Below are positions 32,601-44,815 of a stretch of 64,000 nt of DNA, in pieces. Each line of letters starts with the position of its first letter. Within the stretch, counting starts at the first letter, position 1. A program made the position numbers and the translations under genes. The notes under the pieces were generated by a model. That model had not been told where the DNA came from and made no database searches. It saw only the letters and a program-made list of their open reading frames with translations. The DNA is from Epiperipatus broadwayi (lineage: Eukaryota > Onychophora > Udeonychophora > Euonychophora > Peripatidae): contig JAQFVV010000023.1 in NCBI GenBank assembly GCA_028023455.1, positions 930,001-994,000 on the forward strand. The letters are read 5' to 3'.

Positions 32601-33880
32601 ATCAGAAATGTTCATAGTGTTAATAGTTTTAGAGAAAGATAAACAGATCTGAATCGATGATTGCTCCTGACCTGTGTATCTCGGGCATGAGTGGATTTAA
32701 GGTACTTTTGCCTAAATTCTGAATCTTGTTAGATGAACACACAATTCTGACCAGTACAATATATACCAAGTTTCATCATACTGAAGGCCTATCTTCATAA
32801 GCATTCTAGAGGTAGAACTATACTACATATAAATAAGTGATCAATTCTATGGCTTTTTGTATATGAAAAATTTTACTGGTTTTTTTATATATGAAAATTT
32901 TTACATAAGTTGAATTTTCCTTTAATAGTCAGATTTATGTAAGCAGACGACTGTCTATGCACAACATGATGCAGTTTTTTTGATGACAATCCACCCCACA
33001 TTATTCCTGAATTATGTTCTATGCATGAATAATAAATAAATACATGATGGTAAAACAATAGAGATCTCCCTGATAGTTTGTTTATTGGTCTTCATCAGTA
33101 AAAATTGTCTTTGCATTTATAGCCATTAAGCATCCCGTTAATCTGCCTAACTATTTTGATAAAATTTTAAAACCCAACTTTCATCCATTAATCAATTTCT
33201 GATATTGTCAAAACTTTGCATGCACAAATATTCTCAATGCCTTTTTTTTTTTTTTAGAATTTGTAAACAATTTTAGCAAAAACCATTAATGAAAAATTAA
33301 AATTTTTAATTTTATGGGATTTAGTACTTATATCTAGCAGTATTAAATTGTTCTTAAGTCTTCTGCATACCTAATTTCTGAAAAAATATAAAACTAAAAA
33401 GTAGACAAAAAAAAAACAACTATTAATAGTATGCTTTTATTCACAAAATGCATTAAAAAATAAAAAAATGTCTTCAGCTTTCACAATATTCTTATATGGC
33501 CAAAAATAAAAGCATGGATAACTCATGTTTAGAAATAGTCTTTGTTATATTGAATATTTCTAAACAAACACCTCAAGCTTCTATATTTATTGGCATAATA
33601 TTAAGAATACTGTGAAACTTTTTTTTTTTTACTTTTTAAGTGTATTTATGTGAATGTATTTGTTACTTTAAAAAAAAAAAACTTTTTTAATATTTTTGTT
33701 TGACTATAGATCTGACATCAGTTCAATAATGTAATAATCTATTGTATACTAACTACAGACATCTCAATTATGAGTTAACTTATAAAAATAACAAAAGTTT
33801 AAATTTTTACGATGTTTGCAAATTTCATGCCAGACTAATGTCATAGCATTAAAAACACTTTGGTGGTGTATAGTGTAAAA
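32601..33880. other. No recognisable feature
   Basis: Returns gradually to A/T-rich sequence with poly-A/T tracts (33240, 33630, 33670). No gene seen. Confidence 0.5.
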
Positions 33881-33882
33881 TA

Positions 33883-34845
33883 CATCTGGGTCTCTTTTTA
33901 CGCGGACTTATTTAACACGATTTTGAAGTTACGCGATTCCTGTTTCACCGGAAGTCGAACTCCGATAATGCGCTATTACTTTAAATAATAGCACATTATT
34001 GGAATTCGACTTTCATCTTAATAATTTCAATATTTTCAGTGCTTTATAATAGTAAGATTTTATGCAATAATGAAATTAAAATCATGATTTCCACATTTTA
34101 TGTATACACACATTAAATTTTACAAGATTATAATGTACATTTGTTCAAACATTGTGCGTATTAATTTTGCATTTTAAATCACATTCTGTTTTTGCTTTTT
34201 AAAAAAGAATGTAATTAGTGGGCACAATTTAATTTGACAATTAAAAATTAAAATCTGATTTTTAATTGTAATTAACAATTTAAAAATTACTTGGCGACTT
34301 GAAATTAATGTGATGTGAAATTTGATTTTTAAACGAAATTGAAAATTAAAAAATTAAAGACAAAAATAAGAATTTAATTTTTAGTTGTTAGTTTCATAAA
34401 CAATTACTAATTACGTTGTCACCAAAAAACATGAGTGTGAAGTTGGTGCTAGTTGTATTTCCACAGTTTGCAAATGAACGTGTTTTTTTGGCAAATAGTG
34501 ATAATAATTAAAATGGTATAAAAAAATGTAAATTGCTGTACTGTAAATTATGCATAAAAATATATTAATTTGAATAAAATTAAATATTATAGTTAAAAAA
34601 AGTTTGTCTTGTATCAATTTTTTTCAAATTTGAAATTTTTTATTAGTCATATTTTATTTCCTTATTTTTTTTTTTGCGCGAATTTTAAAGTAATTTTCCG
34701 TTGGTGCTTTGCTTTTATGCGAATTTTGAAAAATTAGGAGACTGCATCCCCCTCTTTTCAATGTAAGTTACATCTATTTTTGCACGATTTCGTTTGCGCA
34801 TGTTTTCTGAGGAACCTATCTATCACGTAAAACGAGACCCAGGTG
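33883..34845 (-). mobile_element. Tigger/pogo-like element, 963 bp, deletion derivative
   Basis: Ends CATCTGGGTCT and AGACCCAGGTG with flanking TA (33881-33882, 34846-34847). Both subterminal regions match the 24946-28411 element (TTTTGAAGTTACGCGATTC on one side, TAGATAGGTTCCTCAG complement on the other), so it is the same family with most of the interior gone. An internal hairpin at about 33953-34014 has arms of about 28 bp (AAGTCGAACTCCG against CGGAATTCGACTT-like). The region near 34428-34460 (GTGAAGTTGGTGCTAGTTG) is also shared. No functional transposase. Confidence 0.85.
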
Positions 34846-34847
34846 TA

Positions 34848-35729
34848 TTCTCTAGTGAGAAAGAATAAAGATCAGAAACTAATGCTTACAAAGATGATTC
34901 ATTAAGTAAATGATATTAAACTGATGACTGCTAATAAATTGCAGATTAAACACAAACTAGGAATCATATTATTTTCTAAATTATAATTTCTTTTTGAAGA
35001 GTATGTATAAAACAAATCCTAACCATAACAACTATAATTGTTTCTATGTATAGGCATTAAAAAAAAAAGAATAATGAAAAAACTCTAACATGTTAATCAA
35101 TATTATTAATTCATGGTTGTACCTAGGACATATGTAAGAGAATAGAGTTCAGTGCTCTTGTAGTCTCCTTCTATTCTGGAGACTTTCCAGAAGTAAAGGT
35201 AATATATATGTGAAAAGTAAAGGTAATATACACATAAAAAGGAAATGCATGCATCTCTAACTAAAATTGATCCACGGCTATTTTATCAACCAACAATTTA
35301 ATATGTAGCAAAGTTGGCTGCAGGGTGATTAAACACATTGGGTTTATGTGAAAATTCTTCAATTAAAAAACTTACAATTAAGAGACCATTTAAAACATAA
35401 TTTATACAAAATCAGATTAATTTTTCAAAATGACCAACTTGGTTATGATGAGACAAATTAAAAATACAACATACAATTCAATATGAAAATATTGGCATAT
35501 AATAACTATTGAATAAAAATCTAAAGAAAATTACTTGTTATTGTGCACTTTGTATTTTCCTTTTTCTCAATCTAACACAATTAATTGGGAGAAAGGGGCA
35601 GAAATATAATATCTGCACAAAGTTATTTTTTAATTAATCTGGGCAGTGCATGCATGAATTAAACATGAATGAAAAATATTTGTATTTCATAAAAAAAAAA
35701 AATACAAAACAATTTTTTATTAAATATAA
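34848..35729. other. No recognisable gene
   Basis: A/T-rich; short direct repeat AGTAAAGGTAATATA at 35193 and 35217. Nothing else supported. Confidence 0.5.
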
Positions 35730-36412
35730 TATATAGGAGGTTTTAACTCACGACTTTCACATGACCCTCAACCATCCATGCTATCTCATACTGCTGATAC
35801 ACTTGATCATACAGATGCTGAAAAGATAAATAATCACCAATATATATATTTTGTGCTAACCCAGTAATCGTCAGTTGGTGCAGATTATCATTTCCACAGA
35901 TATATACAATCAAAGCTCAGCTTATATTAAGATATCAAATCTTCATACTTTAATGGACAGACTTCAAACCACTCCACCCCACAACTTTTCAGCTGTCCAT
36001 TTCATTGAAAATCTCATGACGGAATGCTCAAAGCCCATCCTAGTGACAACCTTCTCATCCTACCCATGTTGACCATAAGTCACTCCGACCCCTCATGTAC
36101 AGGACAATCCATTTACATACCTATACAAAGGATGGGCAGACCTGGACTGCTGAAGAGTTGTGGGTGGAGTCATTTGAAGCCTATCCGTTAAAGTATGAAG
36201 ATTGGTTATCTTAATATAAGCTGCACTTTGATTGTATATATGTGTGTGGAAATGATGATCTGGACCAATTGACGAGTGCTGGTTTGCACGAAACACGCAC
36301 ATTGATAATTATTTATCTTTTCAACATGTGTATGATCAAGTGTATCAGCAGTATGAGATAGCATGGATGGTTGAGGGTCGTGTAAAAGTCTGAGTTCAAA
36401 CCCCCTATATTA
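35730..36412. mobile_element. Palindromic hammerhead element F1-2, 683 bp
   Basis: Inverted arms: 35731-35960 against 36180-36412, from ATATAGGAGGTTTTAACTCA to TGAGTTCAAACCCCCTATAT. The right end includes GAGTTCAAACCCC, a good tRNA B-box-like word. Hammerhead remnants lie at 35843-35885 (minus) and 36257-36310 (plus). The centre (35950-36180) is a separate, partly inverted segment. Open frames at 35875-36072 and 36093-36302 are incidental. Confidence 0.85.
36257..36310 (+). ncRNA. Hammerhead motif, family 1, C3 mutated
   Basis: TTGACGA where CTGANGA is expected (C3 to U at 36270), stem II GTGC/GCAC with loop TGGTTT, GAAA, then ACGCACATTG. Stem I CCAA/TTG is partly kept. The partner arm at 35843-35885 keeps CTGACGA but has lost G12 and most of stem II. 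Neither should cleave. Confidence 0.6.
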
Positions 36413-37841
36413 CATATAGAAGGGCAGATATGAAAAAGCCTGTACTGTAGAAAAAATTCCTATTTCTAAATATAATAATTAAAATCTTGGATCTAATTTA
36501 TTCTAAAGAAAAGCTGCTACAGAGGTAACATTTTATTAATCAAGTTAATAATAAAAATGATAAACTGACAAAAAAAACCAGTAATAATTCCCAAATCCTT
36601 GCAATTTTTTTCATACAATTGTTTTGATTACCTTATATGGATTCACAAATTAAGTCAACCATCTTCATAAGTCAGACCAAAATAACAAGTACAATAGTAT
36701 TGAAACAACTCTGTATACAATACTTCAAAACAACATCAATATCAAACTGCAGGTTAAACTTTGATGAGTCATGTTTTGATTCATCAGCCTTTCCAGATTA
36801 ATAATTTCATAGGTTACAAAGATTAAATATAATTTATAATAACAATATGACTAAATATCTATTCACAGTAACTTTTATATCCAAAATCCCTAGTTCAAAG
36901 GCGTTTTTTTTTTTTTGAATGTGTGAATTTTTCAGATTTCATTTTTTTTTTCTCCTCTTCATTAACCTAAAACTCTTAAAGAAAATTTAAATAAACATCA
37001 ATTTTTCTGTGCATAGTTCATTTATATTAAAATATACTTTTTGTTATAATAATATTGTATGGAAGTTTAATATAAGGATGCTCCCTATAATTTTAAAAAT
37101 GCAATAGCAAGATTATAAAACCAATCAATATATTCTTCAGCTTACTGAAGGTGATACTATTGAATCCACTATTGTAAAATAATCCCTTCATTGGATTGGA
37201 CATGTAAAATGAATGAACAATGCAAGACTTCCTAGAATGATATTTTAAGGTAAACAACTTGAGCACGGTTTTCATGGGAGAAGTGGACCCCTTCTATGAC
37301 ATAAGGATTACCTCAAAGATATTTTTAAAAAAGTACAATGTTAATTGTTTCCATCGGAAAAATATGGCAGAGAGTAGAATACATTAGAGAGCTACAATTA
37401 GACATAGTATTGAAGTATTTCAGAAAAAAGTTTTCATCTGAGGAAACATACATCATAAAATATCAAATAAACAGCAAAATGGGCCAGCATGTTCTCTAGA
37501 TGGATGTATTTGTTGTTCACAGATTTGGTTTAAATAATCCAGAGTAGATTTTTTTTCTTTTCCTTTTTTTTTCTTGAAGTTGGATTGGCCATTCTCGTGT
37601 ACGAATGGCTATTTATTATTATTATAATAGAACATTTTAAAATAAGAATATACTTCTTTATAACAACGCAAAAACTTTTACATATTTTTTTTAATTATTT
37701 AAAACAATATATCAAAATGATATTTTGTAATTTTGTCTGGATAATAAGTATTCAATTAATGGCAGGTTACCTGCATTCTATAATACAATTATTGATTAGT
37801 AATATTTAAATACAAGTATATTGTCTTTACTGAACTTAATG
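36413..37841. other. No recognisable gene
   Basis: A/T-rich intronic sequence. ORFs at 37093-37275 and 37585-37809 are compositional. Confidence 0.5.
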
Positions 37842-38122
37842 TAATTAGAAGGATTTAAACTCAGACTTTCAAGCTCCCTACAGTTATCCATTCCATCTTA
37901 TACAATCAATACACATGACACCACATACATGTGAAAAGGATAAATGATCAATATATGTTTTCCGTGCTGAACTAACACTTACCCAACTGATTTCAGCATG
38001 AAATACATATATTGGAGATCATTTATATTTTTCACATGTATGTGGTCATATGTATCAGTTGTATAAGATGGAGTGGATAACTTTAAAAAGCTTGAATGTC
38101 CGAGTTCAAATCCTTCTAATTA
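37842..38122. mobile_element. Palindromic hammerhead element F1-3, 281 bp
   Basis: TAATTAGAAGGATTTAAACTC at the left and GAGTTCAAATCCTTCTAATTA at the right form inverted ends; arms meet near 37980. Each arm keeps half a hammerhead: CTGAT..TTTCAGCATGAAAT then ATA-CA-TAT and TTGG in the right arm (37985-38015), and the mirror image in the left. The right end TCCGAGTTCAAATCC closely resembles a tRNA T-arm/B box. Shortest member; probably a derivative of the longer palindromes. Confidence 0.8.
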
Positions 38123-38817
38123 TTGATTAGATTTTTTCCACTAATTTTTTTCCAGTAAAGTTCTCTAACATAATTTAGCAATTAAAATCCACCCCACACT
38201 CTTTTAATGCTTCCTTAGGGAAAGTTTTTACTAATAATTTAAAAACATTTATTTAAACAATTGAGTCAAAACAAAAAAAATCAAAAATAAAACACAGGTA
38301 TTAATTAATTGTTTCTCTTTATAATTTCATGTTAAATATATATCCATATTAAATTTATCTATTGTACTGAGTTTGTGCCTTTGTTTTTAAATTGTATATT
38401 CAGATTAACTCAAAAATATAACTTAAAAAAAAAACCCATAAGTTTCTAAAATCAGAAAATTTGCTAATCATGAAAAGTTGAAGAGATATTTTGTAATTAC
38501 ATTTAGATTAAAAAAACATATCAAAATATCAGTTGCAGAATTTTATTCAATCATTGCATAATATGAATCAATGTTTTAATTCCCTGTACTCATGATAGTT
38601 GTGCCTAGCATGATTAGATATGCAATAATAGAATAACAGGCTCTGGAACTCAAAATCCATGGACTGCAAACAATTCTATCACTTCTGATATTCAATCTTC
38701 TTATAAACTCTTGGAAAATAAAAACTTTTTTTTTCTAATAACTGTCATGGGTAAATAAATTTTCAGATTATCAACATTCAAATAAAGTGCTCTTACATTC
38801 TGTTAGTTTCAAAAATA
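38123..38817. other. No recognisable feature
   Basis: A/T-rich spacer between two palindromic elements. Confidence 0.5.
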
Positions 38818-39691
38818 TAATTAGAAGGGACTTCAACTCAAACTTTCAAGCTCCCTATAGTTACGCACTCCATCTTATATAACTGATAAACATGACCATA
38901 TATATATATATGAAAAAGATAAATGATCTCCAATACATATATTTCATACTGAACTAGCACTAGATCAGTTGGTCCAGATCACCGTCTACACATATATACA
39001 ATCAGTGCTCAGTTTATATTAAGATAGCAAATCTTCAAACATGAATGGATAAGCTTCAATCTTCTCCACCCTCCAACTCATCAGCCATTCATAGGCTTAT
39101 CATTGAAAATCCAATGATGGAACACTCAAAGCCCTTGTTGATGTCAATATTATTGTCATACCCATGTTGACTTTAAGTCACTTTGAACCCTCACATACAG
39201 GATCGATATACAGAATATAGTCCGAATATTGTTCAGTATAGACAATATACTTTCATTTGAATATTACGCAGTCAGCCTATATTCTGCCTATCCCCCTTCT
39301 GTATATTTAAATGGATATATTAAGATTCTATATGTGAAAAGTCAGAGTGACTTAAAGTCAATATGGGTATGACAATAATATTGGCATCAATAAGGGCTTT
39401 TGAGTATTCCATCATCTGATTTTCAATGATATGGATGGCTGATTTTCAATGAAGAATTGGAAGGTGGAGAAGATTGAAACTTGTCCATTAAAGTTTGAAG
39501 ATATGCTATCTTAATATAAAGTGAGTACTAATTGTATACATGTGTGGAGATGGTGCTATGGACCAACTTATAAATGCTGGTTCAGCAAGAAATACGGATA
39601 TTGGAGATCATTTATATTTTTCACGTGTTTATGGATGGAGTGCATAGCTGTAGGGACAATGAAAATTTGAGTTCCAAGTCCCTTCTAATTA
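38818..39691. mobile_element. Palindromic hammerhead element F1-4, 874 bp
   Basis: Ends TAATTAGAAGGGACTTCAAC and its near-complement (..CAAGTCCCTTCTAATTA). The arms run about 38818-39190 and 39340-39691. The centre holds a segment with ATTGTTCAGTATAGACAATATACTT-like text that recurs just outside the right end (39700-39730), suggesting a nested or flanking duplication. Hammerhead remnants at 38925-38980 (minus) and 39556-39609 (plus). Confidence 0.82.
38925..38980 (-). ncRNA. Hammerhead motif, family 1, core insertion
   Basis: Stem I is well kept: CCAA/TTGG, an internal loop, then GATC/GATC. Stem II (GTGCTAGTTCAGTAT), GAAA and stem III with a GTA triplet are recognisable. The core reads CTGATCTA in place of CTGATGA, so it is inactive. 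The opposite arm (39556-39609) reads CTTATAA with stem II TGCTG/CAGCA perfect. Confidence 0.62.
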
Positions 39692-40385
39692 CATTGTTTA
39701 GTATAGACAATATACTTATATTTGAATATTAGTTTCAAATATGATAAAGATTTTAATTACTATTTTAGCGAACCTGCTAAAGTGAGAAATGTCCAATAAA
39801 ATTTTCCAAGTTCCATTTCCACATCTCAGTATTTTTTATAGCAAACTTAAATTATTATAATGTTTCAAACAAAATTATTTTTTTAAAAAAAAAACACTTA
39901 AAAAAAAAAAAGAAATCTACAAAATGTTTCCAGTATTGTTGAATTTATGGAAAAGTAATAATTTTACACCACTAATAATGCATATATATTTTGAACTTGT
40001 GTAAAAAATTATCACCTGTGTTTCGATGCTTATTTTCCACTCTTTAAAAAAAATTGTATCTAGGTTTAAATTCTTACCATTTAATTCATCCTTTAAAAGA
40101 AATAGTTTTCACTTACATGTTCATTATTTATAAATTTAAATGCAACAACTCTCTTGTTTTCTGTTTTACACATATGCTTCATTTATAGTGTTTTCTGAAA
40201 ACTTTTCCAAAACAGTTTTCATTATAGTAATAAAGTAAGTACTTCCTAATTAAGTTTTGTTGTTTGGTTTTTTTTTTAAAGACTCAATCCTTTAAGTAGA
40301 TGTATTCTCAATGCAAAAAATCCAAACCAATTTTACCATCTGCATTCCAAAATATTAGGTTTATATCTATGCATCAACTGTGCAT
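39692..40385. other. No recognisable feature
   Basis: A/T-rich; poly-A tracts around 39885-39912. Confidence 0.5.
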
Positions 40386-40389
40386 CAAT

Positions 40390-41780
40390 CTAGAAATTGT
40401 CATCAAAGAAAAAATTAAACATATATACTATCAACAATATTGCCTGCTCAATTTGTAAAAAAAATTCAACAGGTCAAGCAGCCCTATTGTTCAAAACAGT
40501 TATTGACAATGTATGTAATGCTAAGAAATATAGTCCAATGGTAATACAGCTGAATGTAAAAACAACAGTATTTGATTCGATCACAATTGACAATCTCATA
40601 AACACAATAATTCAACAATACCTAAACCTATTGTATACTTAATTACAAACTTATTAATAACAGAAATCTACATAACATTAAATGGGAAATTTTCATCCTC
40701 ATTCAATCCTCAACACTCAGTACTCTCATATTTGCCTTATATATCAATCCACTGCTCAAAAGAGGTATTCACATACTCATGCTAAAACATATTACATCCT
40801 AGATCATATATATATATGGTCATGTCATGATCTATCAACAAAAAAATAACGCACTGTTAAAAAATACTAAATTAATATACATGCACATATAAATTGGACT
40901 TCAATTTGGGCAAATCATGTGTTTGGCATATATACATAAGCAAAAACCATACAGAGATACTTAAAAGTTAAACACAACACATATTTAGGATTTCCATTCA
41001 AACTAAATTATATAGCAATGCAAAAGGACAATAAGGACAAATTGATAAATACAAAATGACATCAAAAGCATACCACTTCTCATTATATACCAAAGGATCC
41101 CTTAACATATTATCACAAAAATTACATGATATATCCTAATAATTATTTTCTCAAAATAATTCACCATAAGAACTTACTATGCAGAAAACTTCCATGAGGA
41201 GAGAAAAATGCCATTTCAATTAGAAAACCACAAGCAGATTTTAGTATAAATGGATTAGGTTTATACTATATATATATATTCAGGATACAGAAAACAGTTA
41301 ACCTATTAACCATGAACAAAATTCTATCTCATATTGAAACAAAAATTGCCATAAATACCAACAGATAAGCCAGTCCTATTATATCTACAAACCTTAAAAC
41401 TGAATTCTTTGAAACAAAATACACTTATTGGAAAATTTGTACCACATTGTACCCAAATATGAGAAAAATAGACATCTCACCAGTGATTGGAATCAATAAT
41501 AAACAACAACTATGAAAGTTCATGTACTGGACACTCGAATTCAAATACTTTGATTTTCTTACCAAATAACACATCTCTTCTGCCAACATTATATTTCTTA
41601 AAATATAAGATATAATATTGATGCCATATAGGCCAATGGCATAGAGGAGGACCAAAGTTATCTGTTCCATTGTAGCAGTCTAATATACAATACACAGAAA
41701 AAAGAACACTATAATCATTCCCAAATGCAAAATTTGCAAAAACTGTCATACAATAGTTGTACTTAATAATAACAATCAAC
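40390..41780 (+). pseudogene. Old non-LTR retrotransposon reverse transcriptase remnant
   Basis: Plus-strand pieces fall in LINE RT order: TGQAALLFKTVIDNV and VIQLNVKTTVFDSI (40455-40590, motif A with the catalytic D replaced by N in QLNVKT), LGFPFKLNYIAMQKDNKDKLIN (about 40985-41060), a LSLYTKGSLNIL-like segment (about 41075-41110), FSINGLGLYYI (about 41240-41270), and a cysteine cluster CKICKNCH (about 41735). Many stops and frameshifts. The pattern fits an L1-like/Tad-like LINE, not RTE, but the clade is not secure. Confidence 0.5.
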
Positions 41781-42610
41781 CCTTAAGATATCAACAATCT
41801 TAACCTGTAGTCAAGGCAACCTCCTTAACAAAAAAAGATGGTACCATCTGTATTTATGGTCTGATATGTTTGTATAGGCACTAAAGATTTCAACTTGACC
41901 AAGGAGTGTAAGATTAACAATGCAAAAAAGTTTAACAAACCTCATTAATCAAGTAAATATAACTTGTTCTGAAAGCAGACTAATAAATAGTTAATTATAA
42001 CTTCCAGATCTAAAAGCAGACTAATAGTCATTTATAACTTCCAAATTCCATATAAAGTATATATTTACTAAGATACAAAAACCAAATTACTCAAGACTTT
42101 AATAGGTTTATAAGTGTAGATAACAATCAACCCTTAAGTTATCAACAATCTCACACTTTTATCTATGGTTTGATATATTTGTATAGACAGTAAAGATTGC
42201 AACTTTATATGGAATTTGGAGTTATAAATGATTATTTATTAGTCTGCTTTCAGATCTGGAAGTTCATCATCATCATTATCAACCATTATCAATCCACTGC
42301 AGGATGAAGGTCTCTCCAAATTTAATCCATCTTCTCCGATCTTTAGCTTCTCTTCTCCACATCACCCCTAATGAGGTTTGTTTAAACTTCTTTACATTAT
42401 TAATCTCACACACCTTGATCAAGTTGCAATCTTTAGTGTCTATACAAACATTAGTCCATAGATAAAGGTGGTAACACCTTTATTGTCAAGGAGGTTGTCT
42501 TGACTACAGATTGAGATTGTTGATAGCTTAAGAGTTTATTATTTACATCTATAAATCTATTAAAACCTTAAAAGTAATTGACTTTATTGTTTTAGTAAAT
42601 ATGTATACCC
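41765..42610. repeat. Foldback repeat F2, copy 2, with internal repeats
   Basis: Left arm 41765-42080 and right arm 42370-42610 are inverted (AACAATCTTAACCTGTAGTCAAG against CTTGACTACAGATTGAGATTG). A second start (CAATCAACCCTTAAG at 41776 and 42127) shows a direct repeat inside. The centre was entered by a short RTE fragment (42264-42369). Related to 7786-8180. Confidence 0.8.
42264..42369 (-). pseudogene. RTE LINE 3' stub, about 105 bp
   Basis: Severely 5'-truncated copy: the ATC-unit tail (42264-42276) then CAACCATTATCAATCCACTG and the following 70 bp identical in outline to 9795-9885. It sits inside foldback repeat F2. Too short to encode anything. Confidence 0.9.
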
Positions 42611-42740
42611 TACGCATTATGGTGCACAAGATGCATCTTTCTCTACAACAAATGTAATAGACACCCAAATACTTTCAAGAATAAACTTGCAAAAAATCAC
42701 CTGTGTTTTCCTGAAGGTTTGTGATGATGGTATGTTAGTT

Positions 42741-42946
42741 GTATTTATATACTGTTCTATTTCCATCATCTAATAAAAGTATTGAATGTGTTTAGAAAAA
42801 ATTAACTTTATTAATCCAAATACATTCCACTGTGTACTACTATTAATAGTTCAATATATTTGGAATATTTAAATAAAAATTAATTTTTTCTAAAGACATT
42901 TAATATTCATATTACATGATGGAAATAGTCCAAGATTTAAATATAA
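42741..42946. repeat. Small inverted repeat, related to 54241-54330
   Basis: CTATTTCCATCATCTAATAAAAGTATTGAATG-like text (42755-42790) is mirrored by CATTTAATATTCATATTACATGATGGAAATAG (42895-42928), with AAATTAACTTTATT between. The same left half occurs at 54241-54330. It looks like a MITE or foldback pair; no target duplication was established. Confidence 0.6.
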
Positions 42947-43727
42947 AAAAAATCTTCACATCAGAGATATACATGCAATAACTTGATCTTTCATACAGCA
43001 GCTTTCCAACATGTAATGAGATATACTTATCCTAACACTTCTGTAAAAAAAATTTTTAATTCAATGCAATTTCAATATTCATCCTATTTAACTAATTAGG
43101 TATATCTATAACCCTTATAATCCTTTTTTCCTTGAATAAAATTCCTTTGAAACAAAAAGTATATATATAAACAATAAATCAAAGATGTTTTCAACTGTAT
43201 TGTTATTTCCAAATTTGTTTTTTATTGATGATGTCATACTACCTTTTAATTAGTTTAGACATTTTATAGTTATTGATAATTTTGATCACAATGTTATTTA
43301 CTTAAATTATATGACTTTACTTGATGTTTTGAATGGTTCTTGCACTACTAAAGATTATTAATTTTTTTTAACTATCATTCTGATAAATATATGTCTAAAC
43401 TTAAATCATAAAAAAATTTTGCTTGTTTATATTATAGACAAGTGACAGATTCAAAATCTAGTAGTACTTCATCAAATCCAACTGATGTTTTAAAAAAAAA
43501 AAACATTTGACTTTTTGAATAAAAAAATGTGATAAGCCAATTAATTTGGTGATTAAATGTCACACACAACATGTCTAAAACCATAGAATTGAAAAAAAAA
43601 AATCCAATTTCTCAAAGCTTACTTTCTTTTGATGTTTTCCATTTAAAGGAAATTTTAATTTTCAAAGTCTTAATCAATATTTCCAAGCTTTTTCACAATG
43701 CAATTCTTTTTCCCAGTATTATCTTCA
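42947..43727. other. No recognisable gene
   Basis: A/T-rich sequence. The ORF starting at 43571 runs into the RTE copy and is not meaningful. Confidence 0.5.
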
Positions 43728-44815
43728 TGTCATCATCAGCATTTTCAATTAATATTGATCCACTGCAGCATGAAGATCTTTCCAAGTTTAATTCAGTTTT
43801 TCTAATCTAATCTATAACTTCTCCTCAATATCACACCAGCAAATTTCCTCACTTCATACATCCATTTTATATGGTCTCTTTCTAGGTCTTTTACTGTTCT
43901 TGCGATCTACTTTAAGACTTCAGCTACCCATCTTAAATTTTCTAGAAACAGGCCTAGCACAAATCCACTTTGGTTTCTTAATTCTTTCAATGACAACTTT
44001 CTCACCCATATATTTTTGTTTTTGATTTCTTCTTGTTACTACTAATATATATATTTACATACTCCACTGAATGACATGAAATCTGTTAAATATCTAAGTC
44101 TCAGATCCATAAGTAAAAACTAATAAAACATATTTTAAAAAAGCATTTTCAATTACATAGGCATAATCCCTTTACTACTAAACTATTTCTACCAAAAGCA
44201 TTCCACCCATGTTTAATTCTAATTGATTTCATTCATTATGCTTCTATCTGTATTAATAATCTGATAAAGATATTTGTAATTCTTAACTTCTTATTCATGA
44301 TTATCAAATTTTATTTTCTTCTTCTGAGAAAAATATATTGACTTCAATCTTCTTAGCATTTTATCTTAGTCCTACTTTATTACTTTCACCTGATAATTCT
44401 TGCAATAATCCCTGAAACTCTAAAGCATTATTTGTAAATCAGTTACAAAATCCAGATAATGATTTGTGGTTGCAGGTACCTAAATGAAAGATCATCAACA
44501 AATGTCAGCTTGGATCTACAATGAGGGGATTTTTAGTCCCTCCATCTTTGGCCACTAACTACTTGCATTGGCTGATAACTGTTCTGGCTCCTGGGAATAA
44601 AGGGTATAATTTAGTTTTGCCTATTATGATTATAAATATCTACTTTAAAATTTCAGTCATATCATGTATCTGAAAAGAAAAAATATGGTATTTCTTGATC
44701 TTATACTCGGATGTAAAAAGCTAATTAAAATCATCATGTTGGCTGGTTCATGTTGATGAACAGCAATAATAATCACATAGTAATAATAACTGAAATAACA
44801 TGAATGTAGAGGGGC
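43728..44815 (-). pseudogene. RTE LINE copy with about 2 kb internal deletion
   Basis: 43728-44460 matches the RTE 3' half (3' tail, C-terminal domain, up to just after the catalytic FADD region). Near 44465-44475 it jumps to the 5' leader and endonuclease start, which continues to about 44815 (GGTTGCAGGTACCTAAATG; matches 12585-12960). The missing part equals roughly 10565-12585 of the large copy. Substitution-rich, so older than the 9.8-13 kb copy. Confidence 0.88.

Noticed and set aside
33060-33110. CTGATGAAGACC on the minus strand, possible hammerhead core
   Set aside because: G12 is missing (CAAAC), stem II does not pair and stem I is absent.
39070-39100. CTGATGAGTTGG on the minus strand
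   Set aside because: No GAAA or stem II partner; chance match within an F1 arm.
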